Part shown: piece by piece, positions 24,663 to 37,300 of the stretch | Layout: the number at the start of each line of letters is the position of its first letter | How positions within the stretch are numbered: position 1 is the stretch's first letter | Assembly (NCBI GenBank): GCA_028687435.1 | Contig: JAQUAF010000014.1 | Location: 1-64,000 of the forward strand | DNA from: Verrucomicrobiia bacterium | GTDB lineage: Bacteria > Verrucomicrobiota > Verrucomicrobiia > JABWAM01 | Direction: 5' to 3' | Length of the DNA stretch: 64,000 nt | Position numbers and translations under genes: made by a program | The notes under the pieces: generated by a model | Seen by the model: the letters and a program-made list of their open reading frames with translations, nothing else | Told to the model about the DNA's origin: nothing | The model's database searches: none

Positions 24663-25395
24663 GTACGAATTCATAGGCAGAGTGGATCAACAAGTGAAGA
24701 TTCGCGGCTTCCGGGTGGAGCTGGGTGAAATCGAATCTCAATTAAACCGGCTGCCGGGCGTGAAGGAGTCGGCGGTGGTCTTGAAAGCGGACGCGGAGGG
24801 ACATTCGGCGCTGACGGCTTTCTGGATTCCCAAGGCGGGGCAGCCGGCGGTTTCGTCCGAAAGACTGGCGGAGCAGTTGCGGCGGACGTTGCCGGATTAC
24901 ATGGTGCCGGCGCGGTTCGAGGCGTTGACGTCGTTTCCGTTGACGCTCAATTTGAAGGTGGATCGGAAATATTTGCAGGTGACGAAGCTGGCGGAGGTGA
25001 TGGAGCGGTTTGGGATAGGCGGGGCAAAGAATGTCTCCGATTTGTCATTGCGAGGAGTTGCCACTGCGGCGGACGACGACCCGCACTCCGCCGCAGGCTT
25101 CGGCGAGGCGAGAGCAAGCTCCGCCACGAGATTGCTTCGTCCGCCAGGCGGACTCGCAATGACATCGATATCCCAGATGCAGGATGAATTGATTCGGCGG
25201 TTGAGGGAGATGGCGGCGGGGGTTTTGAGGGTGGAGTTGGCGGAGGTGGAGGCGGAGCGGCCTTTGGGCGAGTTGGGGTTTGACTCGATCCGGTTCACGG
25301 GGTTGGGGGTGGAATTGAACCGCGCGTTTGGGCTGAACATCGACGCCACGCTTTTCTATCATTACAAGACGTTGCGCGGGGTGGCGGAATATCTT
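24661..25395 (+). other. Module 3, second part: A8-A10 subdomain and peptidyl carrier protein
   Basis: The C-terminal adenylation subdomain (about residues 1-114) contains A8 with hinge Asp9 and the catalytic A10 Lys99. A10 reads NLKVDRK instead of NGKVDRK. An R4 repeat linker follows, then a carrier protein with Ser209 in LGFDSIRFTGLG. This subdomain normally swings against the N-terminal core that is encoded before the island. Confidence 0.85.
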
Positions 25396-28300
25396 TTGCA
25401 ACATCACGCCGGAAAGGTCGCGGCGGCCTGCCGGGGTGGACGCGCGGATGTTGTTGCGGACGGGGAATTGGCGGCAGGGACGCCTCATGTGGAAAGAACG
25501 GCGGTTGCGGTCAATGAGCCGGTGGCGATCATCGGCATGGACGGGCGTTTTCCGCAGGCGGAGGATTTGGAGGAGTTCTGGCGGAATCTGATGGCCGGCA
25601 GGGATGCGATCGGGGAATTTCCGTGGAAACGCGCCGGGGGCGAAGGGGATGGCGGTTCGCCTTTGTGGGGCGGGTATTTGGCGGATGTGGATCGGTTTGA
25701 CGCGCCGTTTTTCGGGATTTCGCCGCGCGAAGCGGCGGCGCTTGATCCGCGGCAGAGGCTTTTTTTGGAGACGGTGTGGCGGGCGATTGAGAGCGCCGGG
25801 TATGCGCCGGGAAAACTTTCGGGGTCGCGCACGGGGTTGTTTGCGGGCATTGTCGGCGGGTCGGAGTACGACGGCGAGCCGGATGATCCGTCGGTGGATT
25901 CCGCGGCCCAGATTTTGCTTGGGTCGGCGCCGTCGTTCGTTCCCAGCCGCGTTTCGTACCAGCTCAACCTGCGGGGGCCGAGCGCGCCCGTGGACACGGC
26001 CTGTTCGAGTTCGTTGGTGGCGTTGCATCGGGCGGTGCTGGCGTTGCAGACGGGACAATGCGATCTGGCCATCGCGGGCGGGGTGAATCTTATTTTGAAT
26101 CCGGAGATCAGCCGGGCGGCGGTCAAGACGGGGATGCTGAGTCCGGACGGCCGGTGCAAGACGTTTGATGTTTCCGCCAACGGTTATGTGCGGGGAGAGG
26201 GAGTGGCGGCGTTGCTGTTGAAACCGCTTTCCAAGGCGCGGGCGGACGGCGATCCGATTCTGGCGGTGATTCGCGGTTCGGCGGAAAATCATGGCGGACG
26301 CGCGGCGGCGCCGACGGTTCCGAATCCCGAGGCGCAATGCGAGGTGATTTTGGAAGCGTGGCAGAGGGCGGGGATTCATCCGTCCACGATCACGTATATC
26401 GAAACGCATGGAACGGGCACCCAACTGGGTGATCCGATCGAGGTCAACGGTCTGAAGGCGGCGTTTGCCAGGGCGTCCGCCCAATCTCCGGTTGTCCAGC
26501 CGAAGACTGGTTATTGCGGGTTGGGATCGGTGAAGACGAACATTGGGCATTTGGAAGCTTCGGCCGGCCTGGCGGGAGTGGTGAAGGTGGTTCTGGCGAT
26601 GCAGCACGGGGAAATCCCCGGCAACCTGCATTTCAAGAGTCTGAATCCCAAGGTGCGGATCGATGGCAGTCCTTTTTATATTGCGGGAAAAAATCTTCCT
26701 TGGACGCAGTTGGCGGATGAGCAGGGAAGGGAGATTCCGCGGCGGGCGGGGGTCAGCGCTTTTGGTTTTTCGGGGGTCAATGCGCATGTCTTGATTGAGG
26801 AGTATCGGGAAGAAAAGGTTAAAGGGTTCACGGTTCACGGTTCAACGGTTCAGGGTTCAGAGGTTCACGGTTCACGGTTCACGGTTGGGGAGGGGGAAGG
26901 TTTTAGGGGACAGGGGACAGGAGGGCAGGAGGGGGAGGAGCCGGCTTTGATTGTTTTGTCGGCGCGGAACAAGGAGCGGTTGAAGGTGGTTGCGGCGAAT
27001 CTGGCGGGTTATCTTGACCGGGTGATTGAGCCGTTGCGGGAGAAGTTCACCTTGCGGGAACTGGCCTGCACTTTGCGGAAGGGGCGGGAGGAGATGCCGG
27101 AGCGGCTGGCTTTTGTGGCGTCCAGCCTGGCGGAAGTCCGGGAGAAACTCGGCCGGTTTGCGAGCGGTTCCGGGGATGCGGAGGATTTGTTTGTGGGGAA
27201 CGCGAACCAGCGGAGCCGGATGGGGACGTTGGTCGAGGGCGAGGCTGGCATGGTTTATTTGAAGACGTTGTTTCAGGAGAGGGATTGGACGAAGATTGCG
27301 CAGTTGTGGGTGAATGGAGTGAGTTTTGATTTTGTCCTGGAGTCGGAGAAAGGATGCCGCCGGCTTTCGCTGCCCGCCTATCCTTTTGAGCGGAGGCGTT
27401 ACTGGTTGAAGCGCCGGAAGCGGACGGCGGCGGAAAACCTGAGTCCGTTGTTGGACGGGGTGTTGCCGGATTTGCAGTCGGGCGGGTTGTTTGGGAAAAA
27501 GTTTTCCTCCGGCGAATGGGTGCTGGCCGAGCACCGGGTTGGGGGCCGGGCGATTTTGCCCGCGGTGGCTTGTTTGGAGATGGCTTTGGCGGCGGCCAAG
27601 TCGCTGATGCCGGGCAGGAGGATGGAATTGAGGTCGGTGGTTTGGTTGCGGCCTTTTGAAAGCGAGGCGGCGGGAGGCGAACTCCGGGTGCGTTTGTGGA
27701 AGGAGGGCGAGGGGACGCGGTTTGCGGTGGAAAGCCGGAGGGAGGATCAGACCCTGGTCCATGCGCGCGGCGAACTGACGGAAGCGCGTGTCGCGGAAAA
27801 GACCGGGGCGCTGGACCTGCCGGGCATCCAAGCTCGTTGTTCCCGCGAAATGGAGGGCGGGGAGATTTACCGCCGGTTTGTCCAGGTTGGGATGGAGTAT
27901 GGACCGCATTTTCAGAGCGTGGAGAAGATTTGGGTGGGGACGGACGAGGTTTTGGCCAGGTTGACGCTGCCGTTGGTTTGTGAAACCGAGTTTGGACGGT
28001 ACGGATTGCATCCGAGTTTGACGGATGGGGCGTTGCAGACCGCGGCTGCCGCGACGCTAGATTCCGCCACGAAACCTTATTTTCCATTTGGAGTGGAGCG
28101 GGTGGAAGTTTTTGGTTCGCTGGAGAAAAACATGTGGGTGTGGATCAAGGGGAAGGCGGAGGACGGGCGGGAGATGCTTCTGGCCGACAGCCAGGGACGG
28201 GTGGTGGCGAGGCTTTCCGGGTACACCATCCGGCAGACCCAGGAGACGGCGGGAACGGCGGCGGAAAACCGGGGTTCGATTCTGTGGAGCGTGATTGCGG

Positions 28301-31300
28301 ATGTGGAGAAGTTGTCTCCGGCCTCCATGGGATTGACGCCGGAAGAGGCGGCGTTGCATGTGAAGGGTTTCGAACAGTTGGAGAAGGTTGGGCGGCTGGT
28401 TTTGTTGAAGACGTTGCGCGAGGAGGGATTGTTCTGGGAAGCGGGCCATGTCATGGATTTCGCTGCGTTGCGGGAGCGGCTCCGGGTCGTGCCGCAGTAC
28501 GAGGGGTTGGCGGATTCGTTGGTGAGATTTTTGGCGCAAGGCGGATTTGTGGAGGTGGAAGGGGAGACGATACGGACGACGGTTGGCGGTTCGTCCGCGT
28601 TACCGGGAGAATTGTCGCAAGTGGAGGAATTGAAGGGGCAATTGGGGCGCGATTTTCCGGCGATGAGCGCGCATGGGGAATTGCTTTTCCGCTGCATTGA
28701 ATTTTTGCCCGCGGTTTTGCGCGGGGAAATGTCCGGGACGGAGGTCATGTTCCCGAACGGTTCCACGGAACTGGTGTCGCGGATTTACCAGAACACGGTG
28801 TTGTTGAATTATTTTGACCGTCTGGCGGCGGCGGTGGCGCGCGGGTGCGTGGAGCGTTACAGCCGGGAATTGGCGGGCAAACGGACGGTGCGTATTCTTG
28901 AAGTGGGCGCGGGCACGGGCGGCACGACGGCATTTGTGGCGGAGGCGTTGCGCGAGTCGGGGATTCCGGTGGAGTATTTTTACACGGACATTTCCACGGC
29001 CTTCAAGCGCCATGGCGAGAAACAGTTTGCCGGGCGTTATCCGTTCATGCGGTTCCAGACGCTGGACCTTGAAAAGGATGTTGCGGCGCAGGGGTTTTCG
29101 TTGCACAGCATGGATCTGGCGGTGGGCGGCAACGTGGTGCACACGACCATGAGCCTTCGGCGGTCGCTGCAGAACATCAAGGGGTTGCTCAAGCCGGACG
29201 GCGCGTTGGTGTTGGTGGAAGGGGTGGAGGCGCGGATGTTCATCAGCCTGACGTATGGATTGCTGGAGGGATGGTGGAACATTGAAGATCCCGGGCGCCG
29301 GATCCGGCACGCGCCGTTGCTCAAGGCGGAGCAGTGGCGGCAGGCATTGCGCGAGGAGGGATTCCGCGAGATTCATGTTTTGGGCCAGTCGTCGCCCGAG
29401 GCCGCGCAGTTGTTCCAGGCGGTTTTTGCGGCTGAGAGCGACGGACGTTTTGCCGCGGCAACGCAGCCGTCCGCCGCAGCCGGGCAACCGGAGAAATTGA
29501 AACAGGAAAAGGCGGCGGTCCTTTCCCAAACGGTGGATGCCGGGGATTTTCTGGCCGCCAAGGTGGGCGGGGTGGTCAAGCGCGTGTTGCAGTTGCCCGA
29601 CGAGGAACTGGAGCTGACCGCCACGTTTGAGAGCCTGGGGGTGGATTCGATTCTGGCGGTGGAGATCATTGAGAAACTGAACGCGGCGCTGCCGGTCAAG
29701 CTGCGTTCGACGGATCTGTTCAATTACGCCACGATCGCCAATCTGACGGATCATTTGCGGGAATTGCTGGGCGAAGAGGGGGAGGCCAGGCTTGTGGAAG
29801 CGGAGGGACAAAAGGCGGCATCTGGGTCATTGCGAGTCCGCCAGGCGGACGAAGCAATCCCCGATACGAGATTGCTTCGTCGTTTGCCTCCGCCTTCGTC
29901 TGACTCCGGCGAAACTCGCAGGCAACCTCCTCGCAATGACATTGAGAGCGAGGAAGCGCCCGGACTGACGGTTTCGTCCGAGCCGATGACAAGGATGGCC
30001 CAGCCTCAAAGGAGCGATTCCGCAATCATGCCGATTGCGATCATCGGGCTTTCGTGCCAGTTTCCGGAGGCGGTTGACGCCGGGCAGTTCTGGCGGAATC
30101 TGGCGGAGGGGCGCGATTGCGTGGGCGAGATCCCGTCCAGCCGGTGGCCGTTGGAGGGATTTTTCAGCGAGGATCGCAAGGCGGCGGCGCGGAGTTACAG
30201 CAAGTGGGGCGGATTTTTGCCGAACGCCGGGGGGTTTGATCCGCTCTTTTTCAGCCTGTCGCCGCGCGAGGCGGAGTTCATGGATCCCCAGCAGAGGCTT
30301 TTCCTGATGGAAAGCTGGAAGGCGCTGGAGGACGCCGGTTATTCGAACCGCCAGCTCAACGCCTGCCGTTGCGGGGTGTTTGTGGGGTGCGGCACGGGCG
30401 ATTACGAGCACAAGCTGCGCGAGACGGACGACTGGGGCGAATCGTACGCATTCATGGGCAACACATCCGCCATGCTGGCGGCGCGGATCTCGTATCATCT
30501 GAATCTCAAAGGCCCGAGCGTGGCGGTGGACACGGCGTGTTCATCGTCGCTGGTGGCGATCCATCTGGCGTGCGAGAGTTTGAGGTCTGGGACCAGCGAT
30601 CTGGCGCTGGCCGGAGGGGTGACGGTGATGTGCACGCCGCGGTTTCACGTTTGGGCGAGCAAGGCGGGGATGTTGTCGCCGACCGGACGATGCAGGCCGT
30701 TTTCCGCCGACGCGGACGGCATTGCCGCAGGCGAGGGCGTGGGCGCGGTGATTTTGAAACGCCTGGATGACGCGATCCGGGACAAGGATCCCATTTACGG
30801 CGTGATTCGCGGGTCGGGTCTCAGCCAGGACGGCAAGACGAACGGGATCACCGCTCCGAGCGCCCCGGCGCAGACCGCTTTGGAGACTGAGATCTACACC
30901 CGGTTCGACATTCATCCGGAAACCATCAGCTATGTGGAATGCCATGGGACGGGGACCAAGTTGGGCGATCCGATAGAGATGGACGCGTTGACCGACGCCT
31001 TCCGCCGGTTCACCCAAAAGACGGGTTTTTGCGCGGTGGGATCGGTCAAATCGAATGTCGGCCACACGCTTTCCGCGGCGGGAATTGCCAGCGTCATCAA
31101 GGTTTTGCTGGCGTTGAAGCATGGGGAATTGCCGCCGACCCTGCATTGCGAACGGCCCAACGAGCATATCGATCTTTCCAACAGCCCGTTCCATTTGAAT
31201 CGCGAACGCCGGCCGTGGCTGCGCCAGGAGGGTCAGCCCCGCCGCGCGGCGGTCAGTTCGTTCGGCGTCAGCGGCACGAACGCGCATCTGGTCATCGAAG

Positions 31301-34300
31301 AAGCGCCGGTTTTGGAGCGAAAAAGCGCGCCGGCTCCGGTGTGTCTGGCGACTCTTTCCGCCCAGACCGCGACCGCGTTGCGGCGGCGGCAGGAGGATTT
31401 GTTGAAGTGGCTGGAAACGGAGGATGGCCGGAGCGCTTCCATTTCGGAAATCAGCCGCACTTTGAACGAGGGGCGCAGTCATTTTGAAAAACGCGCAGCA
31501 TGGGTGGTGGAGTCGGCGGATGAACTGAGGGAAGGTTTGCGGAGGTTTTTGGCGGGCGAATCCGCCGGGAACGCCGTGACGGGCGAGGCCGGGAAACAAA
31601 CGGCCAGCCAGGCCGCGCAGTTCCGTTCGCAGCAACAGGCTTTGCTGGCGGATTTGGGGAAGGTGGCGGCGGATGATCGGAAGACCCTGCGCGAAAAACT
31701 GCTGGCGTTGGGCGGATTGTATGCGAAGGGGTGCGAGGTGGACTGGGCGGCTTTGGCGCGGGGTGAATCCGGCTGCCGTCTTTCCATGCCGGCGTATCCG
31801 TTTGAGTTGCGGCGGTTTTGGTACGAGGGGAAAAGGAAAACGCCGGGGGTTGCGGCGGCGGCGATGGGGCCGTTGTTGGACGGGCCGGCGCCCAGTTGGG
31901 AGGCGGGAGGGGTGTTTGGCAAGAGGCTTGATCCCGCCGAGCGCGTGCTGGCGGAACATCGGGTGGGCGGCCGGGCGATTCTGCCGGGAGTGGCTTGTCT
32001 GGAGATGGCGCTGGCGGCGGCGCAAAGCATGATGACGGGGCGTCAAAAACCGGCGTTGAAATCGGTGGTGTGGCTGCGTCCGTTGGAGGCCGGGCACGCG
32101 CCGCAGGATGTGCGGGTGAAGCTGCGGCGTGAAAAGGGGGGGATTGAATTCCGCATCGAAAGCGTTTCAGGCGGGCAATCGCGGGTTCATGTCCAGGGTC
32201 ATGTGGAGGATTTGAACGATTCCGGATGGGCGGAAACGGTGGAACTGGCCGATGTTCGCGCGCGGTGCAATCGGGAATTGGGACGCGAGGAGATTTACCG
32301 GAAATTTTCCAAGGCGGGGATTGAGTATGGCCCGTACTTCCGGAGCATCGAGCAATTGTGGGTGGGGAACGAGGAGGCGCTGGCGCGATTGAAGCTTCCC
32401 GCGGGTTGCGAGGGGGAATTGGAGCGTTATGTTTTGCATCCGAGCCTGATGGATGGCGCGTTGCAGGCGGCGGCCGGAATGGCATTGGCCGGGGGCGAGG
32501 AACCGTCGGAACCGCGGCTGCCTTTCAGCGTGGACGCGGTGGAGGCGGGCGGAAAAATGGGCGCGGAGATGTGGGTGCATGTGCGCGGACGCGCGGAGCA
32601 GGGCGCGGATCTGTCGCTGCTGGACGGGCGCGGGCGTGTGGCGGTGAGGATGACGGGTTACCGGACGCGGAGCGCGAAGGAAGGAATGAGGGAGGGATAT
32701 TTCACGACGGAATGGGTGGAAAGCCCCCTGGTTGCCGGCGCGGCCCAGCCGCCGGGCGTGGTGTGGCTGGTGGCTGGCGCGAAGACGCTTTTGGAGGACG
32801 AATTGCGAAAGGCCGGGGGCGAGGTCCACGAGTTGCGGCTGGCGAACGAAAATGTTTCGCGCGGCGAACGGCAGTGGGAGGCGGACGCTCGCGATCCGGT
32901 TTCCCTGGCCGAGGGATTGAAGAATCTGCCGGCGCCCGACGTGATTTATTTCACAGCGGAACCCGCGGAGGGCGCGGATGAGTTTGAGAAAACCCATCAT
33001 GGACGGGAGCAGGGGGTTTTGTCGCTTTTCCGGTTGATCAAGGGATTGCAGCGGCTTGGGTGGTGGAAGAGCGGGTTGAAGTTGCGGGTGGCCACGCATG
33101 GCGGGTGGGCGGTGACGCCGAACGAGGATTTTTCCCCTTCCCTGGCGGCCATCTCGGGCATGGTGGGATCGATCGGGCGGGAATATCCGGACATCGACAT
33201 GGCGTGCGTCGATGTGGGCGGGGTTTCCGCGGCGAACGCCGCCACGGCGGCGGCAGCCCTGGTTTGCGAGCCGGCCCAGAAGCTGAGTCAAAAGACGGCC
33301 TGGCGCGGCGGGCGGCGTTATGAGCTGGCGTTGTGTCCCACGGAGATTCCGGCGGCGAAATCCGGCGCGTTCCGGAAAGGCGGTGTTTACGTGCTGGCGG
33401 GCGGCGCGGGCGGCATTGGTTTTGTGTTGAGCCAGCATCTGGCCCGGCAGTACGGCGCGCGGGTGGCGTGGATCGGACGCCGTCCGCAAGACGCGGAGAT
33501 TCAAGAGAAGATCCGGACCATTGCGCGGCTGGGCGGGGAGGCGGTGTATTTTTCGACGGACACGATCCGGCTGGACGAGACGCGGAAGGTTTTCGCCGCG
33601 GTGCGCGAGAAATGGGGCAGGGTGAACGGGGTGGCGCATGCGGCGGTGGTGTTGCGCGACCGGCATTTCGACCGGATGCGGGAGGATGATTTTTTGGCGG
33701 CGTTGGCGCCGAAGATGGAGGGGATGCTGGTGTTGACCCGAGCGGCGGTTGACGCGGCGGCGGATTGGATGATGGTGTTTTCCTCCATTGAGTCGGTGGC
33801 CAACGGTCCCGGACAGAGCAATTACGCGGCAGGCTGCGCCTTTGCCGACGGTTATGCGCGCTGGGCGGAGAAACAGTTTGGCATGCCGACCCATGTGGTG
33901 AACTGGAGTTATTGGGGCAGCGTGGGAGTGGTGGCCACGGAACAGCACCGGGCGGCCATGGCCAAGCTGGGGATGGGATCGATCGAGCCGCAGCAGGGGA
34001 TCGAGGCCATTGAGCGGATGATGGCCCATCGGTTGCCGCAGGTCTTTGTGATCAAGGCGTCCGAAACGTTGATGGAGGAGTTCGGGGTGCGTCCCGGACG
34101 CCGGAAACGGATGGCGGCGGCGCGTTACGGATCGATGATGGAAAACTTGAAGCGGTCGCTTGCCGGCGCGAGCGGCGGGGAATTGCGTCCGAAAGAGGAT
34201 CTGGTGCGGAGGGAGTTGGATGCGATGACGGAATTGGACCGGTTGGGACGGCTGGCCCTGGCCAACAAGTTGAAAGAGGGCGGCGTTTTGGCGGTGGAGG

Positions 34301-37300
34301 GCGATTGCATGGATTGGCTGCGCCTGAAACAACGCCTGGGGGTGTTGCCGCGGCATGAGAGGTTGTTGTCCACGATGATCGAGGTGTTGATGAAGGGGGG
34401 ATTTCTTGGGGAAAACGAAGCGGGCTGGCGCGTGACGGAGGCGGCGGGACAGCCGGAGGTTTCCGTCGAAGCCTTGAGGCTGGCGCATGAGAATTTTGCG
34501 TGGAAAAATCCCGAGTTCGCCCCGCACGCCCATTTGTTGCTGGTGTGCATCGCGGCCCTGCCCGAGGTGTTGTGCGGCGCGCGTCCGGCCACGGAGGTGC
34601 TGTTCCCCGGAGGTTCCCTGAAGCTGGTTGAGAAGATCTATGCCGGAACCACGCTCACCAATTATTTCAACCGCCTGATGGCGTTTGCGGTGGAAAAAGC
34701 GGTGGCGGCGCGTCTGGCGGGATTGGCGCCGGAAGCGAAACTGCGCCTGGTGGAGATCGGCGCCGGCACCGGCAGCACCACGGAATTCGTGGCCGAGGCG
34801 CTGAAGCGCCACGCGGAACGCATCGAATATGTTTTCTCGGATGTGTCCGCCGGATTTGAAAAGCATTTCCAGAATCGTTTTGGCGGACGGTATCCATTCA
34901 TGCGGTTCCAGGTGATCGATCTGGAACGGGGATTGGAGGAGCAGGGGATGAAGCCGGGGAGCGCGGACATGGTTCTGGCCGCCAACGCGGTTCATGTCTG
35001 CCGCAACCTGCACCGCAGCCTGCAAATGCTGAAGGCCCTGCTGCAACCGCACGGGTTGTTGTCCCTGGTGGAGGTGACCCGGGTCACGGTGTTCAATTCG
35101 CTGACCTATGGATTGCTGGATGGCTGGTGGGCTTTCGACGACGGCGGCCGGCGGCTGCCTCATTCGCCGGTGTTGAGCCGGGCGCATTGGAACCAGGTTT
35201 TGCTCGAGGAAGGGTTCAAGCGGGTTGCCGCGGCGGAACAATGGCAGGGCGTGGCCGCGGGCGATTTGCAAAGCGTGTTGCTGGCCGAGAAGGAAGGCGT
35301 GGAAGTGGTTTCCCAATCGGAAGATGCGGCATCCGGCGGTGCCAAGGTTTCGTCCGAAAATATGGCGACACCGGAGCCCCGCCCTCCGTTGAAAGAACAG
35401 AGCCGTTCCGGTTTTGAAAGCATGACCGCAATCCCCGGGATGATCGGCGAACGGGTGCGGAATGTTTTGTTGAGAGTGTTGCGTCTGGAACCGTCCAATC
35501 TTTCCGATGACACCACGTTCGACCGGCTGGGGGTTGATTCCATTGTGGCGGTGGAGGTGATCGATGCCCTGAACCAGGAATTGGAGATCGATCTGCGGTC
35601 AGTGGATCTTTTCAACTATTCCACCGCCCAGGCTTTGACGGATCACATTGTGGAGCGGTTCGGGGAAGCGGTGGCCGGACGGATGAGGCAATCCGGACAA
35701 AAACAGGATCAGGCGGAGGCCCGCGTTCCCAAGTCTGAGTCGGGCGTTGTTGAATCGAAATCGCAAACGACGGCAGCGGCGGCCGAAACGTCCGCGTCCC
35801 CGGCAAGCGGGGCCATTGCCATCGTGGGGATGTCGGGAAGATTTCCGGACGCCGCGAATGTGGAGGAGTTGTGGCGGAATCTGGCGGCGGGGAAGGATTG
35901 CGTGCATGAAATCACCCGCTGGCGGTTGGAGGATTTTTACAGTCCCGAGCGCGAAACCCCGGGGCGGAGCTATTGCAAGGACGCGGGGTTGCTGTCCAAC
36001 GTCGACCTGTTTGACCCGCTGTTTTTCAATCTTTCCCCGCACGAGGCGGAGTTGATGGATCCGCAGCATCGGTTGTTCCTCATGGAATGCTGGCGGGCGC
36101 TTGAGGACAGCGGGTATGGCAACCGCGAGTTGGACGGGATGCGTTGCGGCGTGTTCGTGGGATGCGGGGGCGGGGATTACGAACAGATTTTGAGACAGGC
36201 TGGACGCGACAATGAGACGTACGCTTTTATCGGGGGTTCCTCGTCGATCCTGTCCGCGCGGATTTCCTATCATTTGAATCTCAAGGGTCCCAGTTTTGCG
36301 GTGGACACGGCCTGTTCGTCGTCGGGCGTGGCCTTGCATCTGGCCTGCGAAAGCCTGCGGGCGCGCACCAGCGACATGGCGCTGGCCGGCGGGGTGACGG
36401 TGATGAGCACGCCTCGCTACATGGTGGTGACCGGCCAGGGGGGGATGCTTTCGCCCACGGGACGCTGCCAGGCATTCGGAAGCGGCGCCGACGGTTTTGT
36501 GCCGGCCGAGGGCGCGGTGGTGTTGGTTTTGAAACGGCTGGAGGACGCCCGCCGGGACGGCGATCATGTTTACGGCGTGATTCGCGGGATGGCGATCAAC
36601 CAGGATGGCAAGACCAACGGCATCACCGCTCCGAACGGCCCTTCGCAAACGGCGTTGGAGGTTGAGGTTTACGAGAAGTCCGGGATTCATCCCGACACCA
36701 TTGATTATGTGGAATGCCATGGCACCGGCACGCAGTTGGGAGATCCCATCGAGGTGGGCGCCCTGACCGACGCTTTTCGGCGGTTTACCGGCAAGAACAA
36801 CTTCTGCGCGCTGGGTTCCATCAAGAGCAACATCGGGCATACCGCCATGGCGGCCGCGGTGTCGAGCGTCATCAAGGTTTTGCTGTCGATGAAGCATCGC
36901 CAGTTGGCGCCGGCGTTGCATTGCGAGAAGACCAATCCGAAGATTGATTTTGAGAAGAGCCCGTTTTACGTGAACCGGGAATTGCGGAACTGGGAAGCGC
37001 CGGAGGGGCATCCCCGCCGGGCGGCGGTCAGTTCGTTCGGCCTGAGCGGCACGAACGTTCATTTTGTCATCGAGGAAGCTCCGGCTGACGCGCCGGTGTC
37101 CGCCGATGCCAGGGGGGATTATCTGTTTTGCCTTTCAGCCCGTGACGAAGCGGCGTTGAAACGGCGCCTGCGCGGATTGGCCGACTGGCTGGAGACGCCG
37201 GATGGAATGGCTGCCGGGTTGGAGGGAATCAGCCGCACTTTAAATGCGGGACGCAGTCACTTTGAGCATCGGTGCGCCTTGCTGGCGGGATCGAAGAACG

